This document shows positions 25,846 through 34,857 of a DNA stretch of 64,000 nucleotides, one piece after another. The stretch is taken from contig NZ_JACJHY010000032.1 in assembly GCF_014138625.1 (NCBI RefSeq), forward strand, positions 18,610 to 82,609. Direction: 5' to 3'. The position numbers and the translations under genes are program-made. Position 1 is the first letter of the stretch. Every line of letters begins with the position of its first letter. Source of the stretch: Aminobacter ciceronei. Its GTDB lineage: Bacteria > Pseudomonadota > Alphaproteobacteria > Rhizobiales > Rhizobiaceae. The notes under the pieces were generated by a model. That model had not been told where the DNA came from. It was given only the letters and a program-made list of their open reading frames with translations, and did no database searches.

Positions 25846-27033
25846 ATGAGCGATCAGTTTCGTGAAGTGACCAGCGTGTCGTGGTTCGGGCGCATCAGGC
25901 GCTCGGTCGGAGGCGTGCTGGTCGGGTTTGTCCTCGTCCTTGCCATGGTCGTGGTGCTGTTCTGGAACGAGGGCCGGGCGGTGACCACGGCGCGCTCGCT
26001 GGCGGAGGGCGCCGGTGCGGTTGTGTCGGTGCCCGTCGACAAGATCGACGCCGCCAATGAGGGCGAGCTGGTGCACACCACGGGGCCCGTGATGACCTCT
26101 GACGCAGTCAGCGATCCGGACTTTGCCATCGAGGCCAAGGGCGTGCGGCTGGTGCGCACCGTCGAGATGTTCCAGTGGGTGGAGAATTCCAAATCGGAGA
26201 CCAACACCAAGCTGGGCGGTGGCGAGGAAACCGTCACCACTTACAGCTACGCCAAGGAATGGCAGGACCGGCCGATCGACTCGGCCGAGTTCAAGCAGCC
26301 GGCCAATCATCAGAACCCCGCCATGGCGCTCGGCTCGCGCACGTTTCAGATCCGTGAAGGCAAGCTTGGCGCCTTTACGCTTGACGAGCCGGTGTTCGAC
26401 CGCATCGGCGACAGCAATCCGCTGACCATCACGCCGAGCCAGTTGCCGGACATTGCCGCCGCCTATCCCGGCACCGAGCGCGTCAACGTCTTGGACGGGC
26501 GCATCTATCTCGGCGCAAATCCGGCTTCTCCAGCCATCGGTGACTACCGCATCGAGTACCGGCTGGTACCGCTCGGCGACATCAGTGTCATCGGCCGCCA
26601 GACGGGCGAGCGGTTTGCGCCCTACCAGACGGTGGCCGGCGACGAGCTGCTGCTTGTCGACAGCGGCAGGGTGCCGGCGGAAAAGATGTTCGCCGACGCA
26701 GTCAGTGCCAACACCATCATCACCTGGCTGGTGCGCGTCGGCTGCCTGCTGTTGCTGGCAATCGGCTTCGGGCTGCTGCTGGCGCCACTCGGCGTGATTG
26801 CCGATGTGATCCCCTTCATAGGCTCGATGGTGCGCATGGGCACCGGGCTTGTCGCCTTCGTACTGGCCTTGCTGGTGGGCACTGCAACGATCGCGGTCGC
26901 ATGGTTCTGGTACCGGCCGCTGCTGGCGATAGGCATCGCGCTTGGCGGGCTTGCGGTTGCCTGGCTGCTGACGCGGCTTGGACGGAAGAAGGCAGCGGCA
27001 CTGGCGGCTGCGGGAACTGTTTCGGCGCAGTGA
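25846..27033 (+). CDS. TMEM43 family membrane protein
   Basis: A 395-residue protein with one N-terminal membrane span (about 22-42, VGGVLVGFVLVLAMVVVLFW) directly followed by NEGRAVTTARSLAEG, the hallmark of TMEM43 (LUMA) proteins. A large extracytoplasmic domain with VRTVEMFQWVE follows. Three or four C-terminal spans start near residue 290 (WLVRVGCLLLLAIGFGLLLA). Bacterial members have no defined role, and membrane organisation or stress is the usual guess. ATG 25846 has GGCAGGGA 12 nt upstream. It stands alone between the flagellar cluster and the next block. Confidence 0.88.
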   Translation: MSDQFREVTSVSWFGRIRRSVGGVLVGFVLVLAMVVVLFWNEGRAVTTARSLAEGAGAVVSVPVDKIDAANEGELVHTTGPVMTSDAVSDPDFAIEAKGVRLVRTVEMFQWVENSKSETNTKLGGGEETVTTYSYAKEWQDRPIDSAEFKQPANHQNPAMALGSRTFQIREGKLGAFTLDEPVFDRIGDSNPLTITPSQLPDIAAAYPGTERVNVLDGRIYLGANPASPAIGDYRIEYRLVPLGDISVIGRQTGERFAPYQTVAGDELLLVDSGRVPAEKMFADAVSANTIITWLVRVGCLLLLAIGFGLLLAPLGVIADVIPFIGSMVRMGTGLVAFVLALLVGTATIAVAWFWYRPLLAIGIALGGLAVAWLLTRLGRKKAAALAAAGTVSAQ

Positions 27034-27086
27034 CCTGAGAACGGCTGGGCAGCCCGGTGCTGCCTCTGATCCGCTCCTTCTGGGCA

Positions 27087-27112
27087 CCTTCTCCCCGCAA
27101 GCGGGGAGAAGG
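27087..27112. terminator. Bidirectional hairpin between convergent genes
   Basis: Perfect 12-bp arms CCTTCTCCCCGC / GCGGGGAGAAGG with an AA loop, between the convergent TMEM43 and deacetylase genes. Similar CTCCCCGC palindromes recur after the second PotD gene and after chvE, so this may also be a dispersed repeat. Confidence 0.65.
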
Positions 27113-27125
27113 GAGAGCTTGAGGA

Positions 27126-28157
27126 TTACCGTCCCTCGAAGCCGGTCAGCACGCCGACGGCATTGACGCCGATCTCGTCGACGGCGTAACCGCCTTCCAT
27201 GACGAACAAGGTCGGCAGGCCGAGCTTGGCGATGCGGGCACCGATCTTCGGATAGTCGGCGCTGGTCAGCTTGAAGTGGCTGATCGGGTCCTTCTCGAAG
27301 GTGTCGACGCCGAGCGAGACCACGACCACGTCAGGCGCATAGGCAGCGAGCTTCCGGCAGGCGTCTTCCAGTGCCTCGTTCCATTTGTCGAAGGTGGTGC
27401 CGAAGGGCATCGGGTAGTTGATGTTGAAGCCTTCGCCTTCGCCCGAACCGCGTTCGTCGGCATGGCCGAGGAAGAACGGATACTCGGTCATCGGGTCGCC
27501 ATGCAGGTTGATGACCTGGATGTCGGCGCGTGAGTAGAAAATCTCCTGAGTGCCGTTGCCGTGGTGATAGTCGACGTCGAGCACGGCGACGCGCTTTGCG
27601 CCCTGGTCGCGGAACCACTGGGCGGCGACGGCGGCGTTGTTGATGAAACAGTAGCCGCCCATGAAGGCGGCACCGGCGTGGTGGCCCGGCGGACGGCAGA
27701 GCGCGAAGGCGGCACGTTCGCCGGCCTTGACGAGTTGAGCTGCTGTCAGCGCCACGTCATAGGATGACTTGATGGCATCCCAGGTCCCCTTCACGAAGCT
27801 CGCGCCGCCGTCGAAGGAATAGTAGCCGAGCAATGCCTCGATGGTCTGCGGGCGCACGTCGCCGCGCAGGCCGCGTGTCGGCCAGGCGAAGGGGATGGCC
27901 GAGCCGGTTTTCTCTGCTGCTTCCCATTCCGGCCAGACGGTCGGCAGGAAATCGATATAGTCGGCCGCGTGCACGCGCTTGGCGGCGGCGAGGTCATGTA
28001 TCTCGGGCGCCAGGATATCGCCGAGCTTCTGGTCTTCGACCCGCGCCTTGATGATCTCGGCCCGCGAGGGTTTTTCGAAGCCGGGCACGATGGCGCCGGC
28101 GACAAGCTCCATCTGGCCGCTGTGGCCGGCGTGAAGCGGCGAAAAGACTGTCTTCAT
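27126..28157 (-). CDS. Histone deacetylase-family acetylpolyamine amidohydrolase
   Basis: A zinc-dependent amidohydrolase of the arginase/deacetylase fold. The 343 residues contain CRPPGHHAG (His159-His160, general base/acid pair) and LDVDYHHGNGTQ with the metal ligands Asp196 and His198. A second metal-site Asp follows in the GVDTFEKDP region, and there is a terminal GGYAVDEIG loop. Bacterial members of about 340 residues deacetylate acetylputrescine and related polyamines. The divergent PotABCD-type transporter supports this. Start ATG 28157 (MKTVFSPLHAG) has GGAAGG upstream. It lies 17 bp after the TetR gene, presumably in one operon. Confidence 0.88.
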   Translation of the reverse strand: MKTVFSPLHAGHSGQMELVAGAIVPGFEKPSRAEIIKARVEDQKLGDILAPEIHDLAAAKRVHAADYIDFLPTVWPEWEAAEKTGSAIPFAWPTRGLRGDVRPQTIEALLGYYSFDGGASFVKGTWDAIKSSYDVALTAAQLVKAGERAAFALCRPPGHHAGAAFMGGYCFINNAAVAAQWFRDQGAKRVAVLDVDYHHGNGTQEIFYSRADIQVINLHGDPMTEYPFFLGHADERGSGEGEGFNINYPMPFGTTFDKWNEALEDACRKLAAYAPDVVVVSLGVDTFEKDPISHFKLTSADYPKIGARIAKLGLPTLFVMEGGYAVDEIGVNAVGVLTGFEGR

Positions 28158-28174
28158 GAAAATCCTTCCTGGTT

Positions 28175-28864
28175 CTAGTTGAGGTCGAGATAGGGGTCGA
28201 CGAGGGCAAGCCACATGGTCTTGACGTCGTCCTGGATGAGATCGAAGGCCTTGCGGTCGCGCTTGAGCCCGACGAGACGGCAGACGTGGCCGACTTCCAT
28301 CATCACCACGCCGAGCCGGCTGGCGATGCCGTCGTCGAGCGCCGGGTTCACATGCTGCAGCCAGGCTGCATAGAGCGCGATGATCTGGTCGTCATACTCG
28401 TTCTGGATCGGACGGAGGTCGGGATTGCCGGTGATCGCCTCGATGACCGGCATCAGCGTGGCGTTGTCGAGATAGAGCCGGGAGGTGTCGACGAAGAGCT
28501 TGTCCACCTCCTGCTGGAATTCGTCGCGATTGGTCGGGCGGGGAGCCGCAATGCGCTTGGCGATCACTTCCGGGAAGGCACCGAGCCAGCGCCGGGCAAG
28601 GTCGAGCAGGATGGCTTCCTTGTTGGGGAAGTACTGGTAGATCGAGCCGACCGACAGGCCGGCGCGCTGGGCGATGGCCAGCGTCGTCGGCGTCTTGGTT
28701 CCCTGTTCCCTGGTCAGGATCAGGGCGGCGTCGAGGATCCTGTCGACGACCTTGCTCGACCGTTCCTGTCGCGGCTGTTTGCGCGGGCTAAGCGCCGTCG
28801 TGGCCTTCTTTGTGAGACTGCTCTTCACGGACTGGACTTCTCGCTCCCTGCTCGTCGCCAGCAT
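28175..28864 (-). CDS. TetR family transcriptional regulator
   Basis: A repressor-type regulator of about 229 residues. The N-terminal helix-turn-helix is ERSSKVVDRILDAALILTRE plus TLAIAQRAGLSVGSIYQYFP, followed by NKEAILLDLARRWL. The rest is an all-helical ligand-binding domain. The ATG at 28864 has GGAGG upstream. A GTG at 28828 (VKSSLTKK) is an equally plausible start. It is the first gene of the minus-strand pair with the deacetylase and is divergent from the amidohydrolase/Pot operon, so it probably controls both directions. The inducer may be a polyamine, which is inference. Confidence 0.9.
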   Translation of the reverse strand: MLATSREREVQSVKSSLTKKATTALSPRKQPRQERSSKVVDRILDAALILTREQGTKTPTTLAIAQRAGLSVGSIYQYFPNKEAILLDLARRWLGAFPEVIAKRIAAPRPTNRDEFQQEVDKLFVDTSRLYLDNATLMPVIEAITGNPDLRPIQNEYDDQIIALYAAWLQHVNPALDDGIASRLGVVMMEVGHVCRLVGLKRDRKAFDLIQDDVKTMWLALVDPYLDLN

Positions 28865-28918
28865 ACACCAGGGGCGTCCTCCACAACGCATCCCCGGAAA
28901 ACCCGCATATTGACAAAC

Positions 28919-28934
28919 GCGAATAATTAGTCGC
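28919..28934. promoter_or_regulatory. Candidate TetR operator
   Basis: A near-palindrome GCGAaTAATTAgTCGC, matching on 14 of 16 positions, lies in the divergent TetR/amidohydrolase region. It begins four bases after a plus-strand TTGACA (28910-28915). Its position suits repression; binding is not shown. Confidence 0.4.
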
Positions 28935-29082
28935 ATTTTTTCTCGATGCTGTCTTTAGGGAAAGAGGAATTCCTTGGGACAGCGAACCGGCCTCAGCCTG
29001 CTGTCTGGTTGCGCCACTCCTTGGGACGGGGCAGCCGGTGCGGGCGTGAACGGTATCAGTCAGTCAAGTGCGCGGAGTCGCG

Positions 29083-30759
29083 ATGTCTGTCCAACCGGTT
29101 CGCAATGCCGATCTGATCGTCATCAACGGCCGCGTGCTGACCATGGACTCGACCCGGCCCACGGCCGAAGCGGTGGCAGTCGTAGATGGACTGATCGCGG
29201 CCGTTGGCGACAACGCCACCGTTGAAGCGCTGCGCGGCCCCGACACAAAGATTATCGACGCGCGCGGCGGATCGGTGGTTCCTGGCTTCATCGAAGCGCA
29301 CATGCATCTCTTCTCGGGTGCGGCCGAACTGGCGCATCTTCAGCTTGCCGGCGTGAGTGGCCTTGATGCTCTGCGCGAAGCGGTGCTGGCCTATGCGGCT
29401 GCTCGCCCGAACCAGCGCATGCTTGTCGGCCAAGGCGCCGACTACACCATTCTCGGCAGCGAGCGCGTGACGCGCCATCACCTCGACGCCATCTTGCCCG
29501 ACCGGGCCTTCATCATGGCGGCCCCCGACCATCACACCTATTGGGCGAACACCAAGGCGCTCGAAATGGCCGATGTGTTGCACGGGCGGGAACTTACGCC
29601 CGGCAACGAGATCGTCATGGGCGACGATGGCCTGGCCGAGGGCGAGCTGCGCGAGAACGAGGCGTTCAACCCGGTGCTCAAGCTTGCCGGCGAGGAGCGT
29701 GTGCGGCTCGGCCTGTCGACCGGCGGCGAGCCCGATCCTGTGCCCGAAGGCGACGAGCGCGCTGGCGACCGCGCCATCATGCGCCGCGGCCTCGATTGGT
29801 GCGCGCGCCACGGCATCACCTCGATCCAGAACATGGACGGCAATTTCTACCAGTTGGAGCTGCTGTCGGAAGTCCAGGCAGAGGGCGATCTGATCTGCCG
29901 GGTGCAGATCCCGTTCCACTACAAGAACTTCATGACGCCAGACGCGCTGGACAAGGCGTCCGTCATGGCCGAGCGCTACGACGGCGACTGGCTGTCGTCG
30001 GGTCTCGTCAAGATGTTCTATGACGGCGTGCTGGACTCCTGGACGGCCGTGATGATCGAGCCCTATGCGGATCGTCCCGACTGGGTCGGCGAGCCGCTGT
30101 TTTCGCCCGAGGAGTTCAAACGTATCGCCACCGAGATCGACCGGCGCGGCCTGCAGATCGCCGTGCATTCGATCGGTGATGGCGCGACACGCGCCGTACT
30201 AGACGGCTACGAGGCGGCCGCGAAGGTCAATGGCAAGCGCGACAGCCGCCACCGTGTCGAGCATGTCGAGCTGACCACGGCCAGCGACATCCAGCGTTTC
30301 GTCGACCTCGGCGTGATCGCTTCGATGCAGCCTCCGCACCCGCCGGGTGCGATGAGCTTTCCTCTTGAGCCGACGGTATCGCGCATCGGTCGCCAGCGCT
30401 GGCCCTATGCCTATCCGACCCGGACCTTGATCGAGGCAGGCGCGCATGTGGTGTTTGCCTCCGACTGGCCAGTGGCGCCGATCGATCCGATCGAGGGCAT
30501 GCAGGCAGCGATGCTGCGAAAGCCATGGGCTGAAGACATGCCCGACCAGAGCGTTTCGCTGCACCAGGCGCTGGCCGGCTACACCGTCGAGGGCGCCTAC
30601 GCCGAGTTCAAGGAAGACCGCAAGGGCCAGCTGAAACCAGGCTATTTCGGCGACCTGGTGGTGCTCTCGGCCGACATCGAGGCAACCGATCCGGCGGTGT
30701 TGCACCAGGTGCGGCCTGTGACGACCATCTGCGGAGGGCGGGTGAGCTACCAGGCATGA
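29083..30759 (+). CDS. YtcJ-like metal-dependent amidohydrolase
   Basis: A 558-residue amidohydrolase-superfamily enzyme of the YtcJ type, probably cleaving an amide bond in a small molecule. Visible elements are the N-terminal small beta domain (ADLIVINGRVLTMDS), the metal-binding HxH in VVPGFIEAHMHLFSG, APDHHTYWANTKALEMA, a later AVHSIGDGATRAVLDGYE, HRVEHVELT and FASDWPVAPIDPIEGM. The start is ATG 29083 (MSVQPVRNAD) with GGAG upstream; a GTG at 29068 is the alternative. It leads the operon to the Pot-type transporter, so its substrate is probably imported by that system. The exact substrate is unknown. Confidence 0.87.
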   Translation: MSVQPVRNADLIVINGRVLTMDSTRPTAEAVAVVDGLIAAVGDNATVEALRGPDTKIIDARGGSVVPGFIEAHMHLFSGAAELAHLQLAGVSGLDALREAVLAYAAARPNQRMLVGQGADYTILGSERVTRHHLDAILPDRAFIMAAPDHHTYWANTKALEMADVLHGRELTPGNEIVMGDDGLAEGELRENEAFNPVLKLAGEERVRLGLSTGGEPDPVPEGDERAGDRAIMRRGLDWCARHGITSIQNMDGNFYQLELLSEVQAEGDLICRVQIPFHYKNFMTPDALDKASVMAERYDGDWLSSGLVKMFYDGVLDSWTAVMIEPYADRPDWVGEPLFSPEEFKRIATEIDRRGLQIAVHSIGDGATRAVLDGYEAAAKVNGKRDSRHRVEHVELTTASDIQRFVDLGVIASMQPPHPPGAMSFPLEPTVSRIGRQRWPYAYPTRTLIEAGAHVVFASDWPVAPIDPIEGMQAAMLRKPWAEDMPDQSVSLHQALAGYTVEGAYAEFKEDRKGQLKPGYFGDLVVLSADIEATDPAVLHQVRPVTTICGGRVSYQA

Positions 30760-30885
30760 GCCGCAGGGCGGATGCCTGGCGACATGACGACGAGCCGTTG
30801 TTGCCAAGCCTGACGGGGTGTGGTGACAATTGAACGGGGAAAAAAGTTTCACTGCAAAAGTGGACGAAACAAATGGGGCGTTTGC

Positions 30886-31980
30886 GTGCCGGACACACCG
30901 GGTAAGAATGCGATCGAAGTTCGTGGGGTTCGTAAAGTATTCGGGACGGGAGAGGCGCAGGTCGCAGCGCTGGATACCGTTTCGGTTTCGATCAGGGAAA
31001 ACGAGTTCTTCACGCTGCTTGGACCTTCCGGCTGCGGCAAGACCACGCTGCTTCGCCTGATCGCCGGCTTCGATTTTCCTTCGGAAGGCGAGATCCTGCT
31101 CTATGGCAGCGATATCGCGCCGCTGCCGCCATTCAAGCGGCCGGTCAACACGGTGTTCCAGTCCTACGCACTATTTCCGCATATGACGGTGGCCGAGAAC
31201 ATCGGCTTCGGCCTTGAGATGCTGGGCAAGCCACGCGCCGAGATCGACGCCCGCGTCGCCGAGATGTTGAAGCTGGTGCGCATGGAAAAGCTCGCCAAGC
31301 GCCGCACCAGCCAGATCTCCGGCGGTCAGCAACAGCGCGTGGCGCTGGCCCGCGCGCTCGCGCCGCAGCCCAAGGTGCTGTTGCTCGACGAGCCGCTGTC
31401 GGCGCTCGATTACAAGCTGCGCAAGGAAATGCAGATCGAACTCAAGCGTCTGCAGCACGAGACCGGCATCACCTTCATCTTCGTCACCCATGACCAGGAA
31501 GAAGCGCTGACCATGTCCGATCGCATCGCTGTGATGTCGTCGGGCAAGATCCTGCAGGTCGGGTCGGCGCGCGAGATCTACGACCGGCCGGCGGTTCGCT
31601 TCGTCGCCGACTTCATCGGCGAAACCAATTTCCTCGACGCCAGCATCGACAGCATCGACGGCGGCAAGGCCAAGGTGACGCTGAAGTCTGGCGCGACGAT
31701 CTCGGCGACGGTCGCCGATGGCTTCAAGCCCGACGGCGATGCCACCGTCGTCATCCGGCCCGAGCACGCCAAGGCGGTGAAGGGCAAGGGCGACATTTCG
31801 GGCCTGGTCGAAAACGTCGTCTATTTCGGCACCGACACGCATGTGCATGTCAGGCTGGATGACGGCGAGGCTTTCACCGTGCGCCAGCAGAACACGCGCG
31901 GCGCGATGGTGGAATTCGAGCGCGGCGAGCGCGTCGGCATCGTCCTGGGCGACGATGCGGCCCAGATCCTGAAGGACTGA
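30886..31980 (+). CDS. potA: Polyamine-type ABC transporter ATPase (PotA-like)
   Basis: ATP-binding subunit of a spermidine/putrescine-type importer. It has Walker [10 protein letters not shown], the Q loop [20 protein letters not shown], signature [15 protein letters not shown], Walker [13 protein letters not shown] and H loop [12 protein letters not shown]-terminal TOBE domain ([11 protein letters not shown]) follows. The start is uncertain. GTG 30886 ([12 protein letters not shown]) gives 364 residues; the frame is open back to a GTG at 30820. It lies 3 bp before the permease gene. Confidence 0.92.
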   Translation: MPDTPGKNAIEVRGVRKVFGTGEAQVAALDTVSVSIRENEFFTLLGPSGCGKTTLLRLIAGFDFPSEGEILLYGSDIAPLPPFKRPVNTVFQSYALFPHMTVAENIGFGLEMLGKPRAEIDARVAEMLKLVRMEKLAKRRTSQISGGQQQRVALARALAPQPKVLLLDEPLSALDYKLRKEMQIELKRLQHETGITFIFVTHDQEEALTMSDRIAVMSSGKILQVGSAREIYDRPAVRFVADFIGETNFLDASIDSIDGGKAKVTLKSGATISATVADGFKPDGDATVVIRPEHAKAVKGKGDISGLVENVVYFGTDTHVHVRLDDGEAFTVRQQNTRGAMVEFERGERVGIVLGDDAAQILKD

Positions 31981-31983
31981 GCC

Positions 31984-32904
31984 ATGGCGACCGCAGCCGA
32001 AATCGAAAAGCAGGCAGAGGCGCGGGAGATCAGGACCCGCTGGTATCTCTCGGCGCCGGCGCTGATCATCATCCTTCTGGCCGCATCCGGCCCGCTCTTG
32101 ATCGTGCTTCTCTATTCGTTCCTGACGCCCGGACCCTACGGCGACGTCCAGTGGAAGTTCTCGACCGAGGGCTGGGTCTCGGTTTTCCTCGAACGCGACA
32201 TCTTCGACGACACGCTGTCCTTTGCCAGCGCCCATCTCACCATCTTCTGGCGCTCGCTGAAACTCGCTCTCATGGCGACGGTGGCGACGCTGGTCTTCGG
32301 TTTTCCGACGGCCTATTTCATCGCAACACGGTCGGAGCGGACGCGCGACATCTGGTTGTTCCTGATCACCATTCCGTTCTGGACCAACCTGCTGATCCGC
32401 ACCTTTGCCGTGCTGCAGGTGATCCGCAACGAAGGCCTGATCAACACGGCGCTGATCAATCTCGGCATCATCGACCAGCCGATCCAGATGCTCTACACCG
32501 ACTTCGCCATCATGGTGGGCATGGTCTATGTCTACCTGCCGCTGATGGTGCTGCCGCTCTATGCCAGCATGGAAAAGCTCGACTTCCGCCTCGTCGAGGC
32601 CGGCTACGATCTTTATGCCACGCGCTGGCAGGTGCTGAAGCGGATCATCTTCCCGCTGGTCAGGCCCGGTGTCGTCGCTGGCTCGATCCTGGTGTTCATC
32701 CCGGCCATCGGCGCCTATGTGACACCGAGCGTTCTGGGTGGCGGCAAGAACATGATGTTTGCCAACCTGATCGAGCTGCAGTTCGGGCAAGGGCGCAACT
32801 GGCCACTGGGGGCAGCACTTTCGATCACCGTCATGGCGATCGTGATGATGGCGCTTCTCGTCTACGTCCGCAACACCGCAGGCTCGGAGGTGCGTCATGG
32901 CTAA
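31984..32904 (+). CDS. potB: Polyamine-type ABC permease (PotB-like)
   Basis: A 306-residue inner-membrane permease with six predicted spans, the first at about 20-45 (ALIIILLAASGPLLIVLLYS). The EAA loop is EAGYDLYATRWQVLKRIIFP, contacting the ATPase. The length fits PotB/PotH-type subunits. It overlaps the second permease gene by 8 bp. Confidence 0.93.
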   Translation: MATAAEIEKQAEAREIRTRWYLSAPALIIILLAASGPLLIVLLYSFLTPGPYGDVQWKFSTEGWVSVFLERDIFDDTLSFASAHLTIFWRSLKLALMATVATLVFGFPTAYFIATRSERTRDIWLFLITIPFWTNLLIRTFAVLQVIRNEGLINTALINLGIIDQPIQMLYTDFAIMVGMVYVYLPLMVLPLYASMEKLDFRLVEAGYDLYATRWQVLKRIIFPLVRPGVVAGSILVFIPAIGAYVTPSVLGGGKNMMFANLIELQFGQGRNWPLGAALSITVMAIVMMALLVYVRNTAGSEVRHG

Positions 32905-33697
32905 GCGCTTCTCGATCAGGCAGCAGACCGGTTTTACGACGATCGCCTGCGCATGCTTCTTCCTGCTTTACCTGCCGATTGCCGTGCTGGTGATCTTCGC
33001 CTTCAACGAGTCGAGCTCGGTGTCCGACTGGGGCGGCTTCTCGCTGCGCTGGTTCGTCGCCGCCTGGTCCAACCAGCAGGTCGTCGACGCCTCCTGGCGG
33101 TCGCTGAAGATCGCCTCCTCGGCGGCGATCATCGCCACCATCGCGGCAACGATGGCGGCACTGGCGACGACGCGGACGCGCACCTATCGCGGCCTGACGT
33201 TCAAATACGCCTTCATCAACCAGCCGCTGATGGTGCCGGAGATCGTCACCGGCGTGGCGCTGCTGATCTTCTTTGCGCAGATCAAGATCGCCAGCGGCTA
33301 CAACGGCCTCGGCTACCTGATCGCGGCGCACACGGCGTTCTGCATTCCCTTTGCCTATCTGCCGATCCGGGCGCGCCTCGAGAACATGGACCTGACGCTT
33401 GAACGGGCTGCGGCCGATCTCTACGCCACGCCATGGAAAGCGTTCCGCCGCGTGACGCTGCCACTGCTCTGGCCGGGAATCATAGCCGGCCTGATGCTCG
33501 CCTTCGTCATCTCGCTCGACGACGTGGTCATTACCGAATTCGTCAAGTCGGGCGGGCAGGACACCTTGCCAACCTACATGCTGGGGCAGATCCGCCGCGG
33601 CATCACGCCGGAGGTCAATGCGATATCGACCGTCTTCCTGCTCTTGTCGGTCGTCATCGTCACGCTGTTCTTCTTCTTGAGCAGGAAACGGGATTAA
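32897..33697 (+). CDS. potC: Polyamine-type ABC permease (PotC-like)
   Basis: A 266-residue permease with six spans, starting near residue 12 (FTTIACACFFLLYLPIAVLV). The EAA loop is ERAAADLYATPWKAFRRVTL and is followed by PLLWPGIIAGLMLAFVISLDD, the PotC/PotI hallmark. It overlaps the upstream permease and lies 14 bp before the first binding-protein gene. Confidence 0.94.
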   Translation: MAKRFSIRQQTGFTTIACACFFLLYLPIAVLVIFAFNESSSVSDWGGFSLRWFVAAWSNQQVVDASWRSLKIASSAAIIATIAATMAALATTRTRTYRGLTFKYAFINQPLMVPEIVTGVALLIFFAQIKIASGYNGLGYLIAAHTAFCIPFAYLPIRARLENMDLTLERAAADLYATPWKAFRRVTLPLLWPGIIAGLMLAFVISLDDVVITEFVKSGGQDTLPTYMLGQIRRGITPEVNAISTVFLLLSVVIVTLFFFLSRKRD

Positions 33698-33711
33698 TCA
33701 ACGGGAGTGGA

Positions 33712-34749
33712 ATGATGAATCTGAAATCCATGTCGATGGCCGCCGGCCTTGCGCTGCTTGCCTCGACCAGCCTCGCCTCCGCAGCCGGCGAGCTGAACAT
33801 CTACAACTGGGGCAACTACATCAGCCCCGACATGATCAAGAAGTTCGAGAAGCAGTTCGACGTCAAGGTAACAGTGACCGACTACGACTCGAACGACACC
33901 GCACTTGCCAAGGTGCGCCAGGGCGGCACCGGCTTCGACGTCGCCATGCCGTCGCAGACCTACGTGCCGATCTGGATCCAGGAAGGGCTCATCCTCGAGA
34001 CCAATCCCGGTGGCATGGAGAACTTCAAGAACGTCGCGCCCCAATGGGCCAACCCGGCCTTCGATCCGGGCCGCAAGTACACCGTGCCGTGGGCTTGGGG
34101 CACCGTCGGCGTGGTCGTCAACACCGACGTCTACCAGGGCGACATCAACACCTGGAAGATCGTCTTCGACACGCCGGACGAGTTGAAGGGCAAGGTCAAC
34201 GTCGTTCCCGAGATGAACGACGTCTTGCATGCCGCGATCAAGTATGTCGGCGGCGAGCAGTGCACCGGCGACAAGGAAGTGCTGAAGAAGGTGCGCGACG
34301 TTCTCGTTGCCGCCAAGCCGAACTGGATCGCCATGGAATACAACACCATCGAAAAGATGGGCGCCGGCGACTTCAAGGCAACCAGCGACTGGAACGGCTC
34401 GGCCCTGCGCCAGCGGCTGAAGAACCCGGCCATCCACTACGGCTATCCGACCGAAGGTTTCCAGTACTGGTCCGACAACGTGGTGGTGCTGAAGGAAGCC
34501 AAGAACGTCGAGAACGCCAAGCTGTTCCAGAACTTCATGATGGATCCGGAAAACGCGGCGATGAACTCGGCTTTCCATCGCTATGCCAACGGCATCGCCG
34601 GTTCGGAGAAGTTCATGCCAGCCGACATGACGTCCGCGCCGGAAGTAGTGGTGCCAGAGGAGTTCAAGAAGAACGGCGAAATCCTCCAGACCTGCGCGCC
34701 CGAGGTGACCGCCCTGTACACCAAGATCTGGACCGAACTGCAGAAGTAA
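33712..34749 (+). CDS. potD: Polyamine-type periplasmic binding protein, copy 1 (PotD-like)
   Basis: A secreted substrate-binding protein of 345 residues. The signal peptide (about 1-24, AAGLALLASTSLASA) is followed by GELNIYNWGNYISPDMIKKF, the PotD/PotF opening. It also has TVTDYDSNDTALAKVRQGG and PWAWGTVGVVVNTD. Two adjacent ATG codons (33712, 33715) are possible starts behind GGGAG. The ligand is probably a polyamine or related cation, judged by family and by the nearby acetylpolyamine-deacetylase-like gene. A strong hairpin follows, then a close paralogue. Confidence 0.92.
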   Translation: MMNLKSMSMAAGLALLASTSLASAAGELNIYNWGNYISPDMIKKFEKQFDVKVTVTDYDSNDTALAKVRQGGTGFDVAMPSQTYVPIWIQEGLILETNPGGMENFKNVAPQWANPAFDPGRKYTVPWAWGTVGVVVNTDVYQGDINTWKIVFDTPDELKGKVNVVPEMNDVLHAAIKYVGGEQCTGDKEVLKKVRDVLVAAKPNWIAMEYNTIEKMGAGDFKATSDWNGSALRQRLKNPAIHYGYPTEGFQYWSDNVVVLKEAKNVENAKLFQNFMMDPENAAMNSAFHRYANGIAGSEKFMPADMTSAPEVVVPEEFKKNGEILQTCAPEVTALYTKIWTELQK

Positions 34750-34769
34750 GTTCTGCCCGATCAGAAACA

Positions 34770-34798
34770 ATCACGGCCGGACCCGGTCCGGCCGTGAT
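34770..34798 (+). terminator. Hairpin between the two PotD-like genes
   Basis: Perfect 14-bp arms ATCACGGCCGGACC / GGTCCGGCCGTGAT around one C, 20 bp after the first potD stop. There is no clear T run, so partial read-through or mRNA stabilisation is as likely as full termination. Confidence 0.65.
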
Positions 34799-34857
34799 GT
34801 TGATGTAGCCTGCCACTGGCAGGGTGCTCACAGTCTGAAATGAAGAGGAGACCTGCT

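Noticed and set aside
31171..32898. A 575-codon minus-strand frame opposite potA/potB
   Set aside because: His/Asp/Arg-rich shadow of conserved transporter genes.
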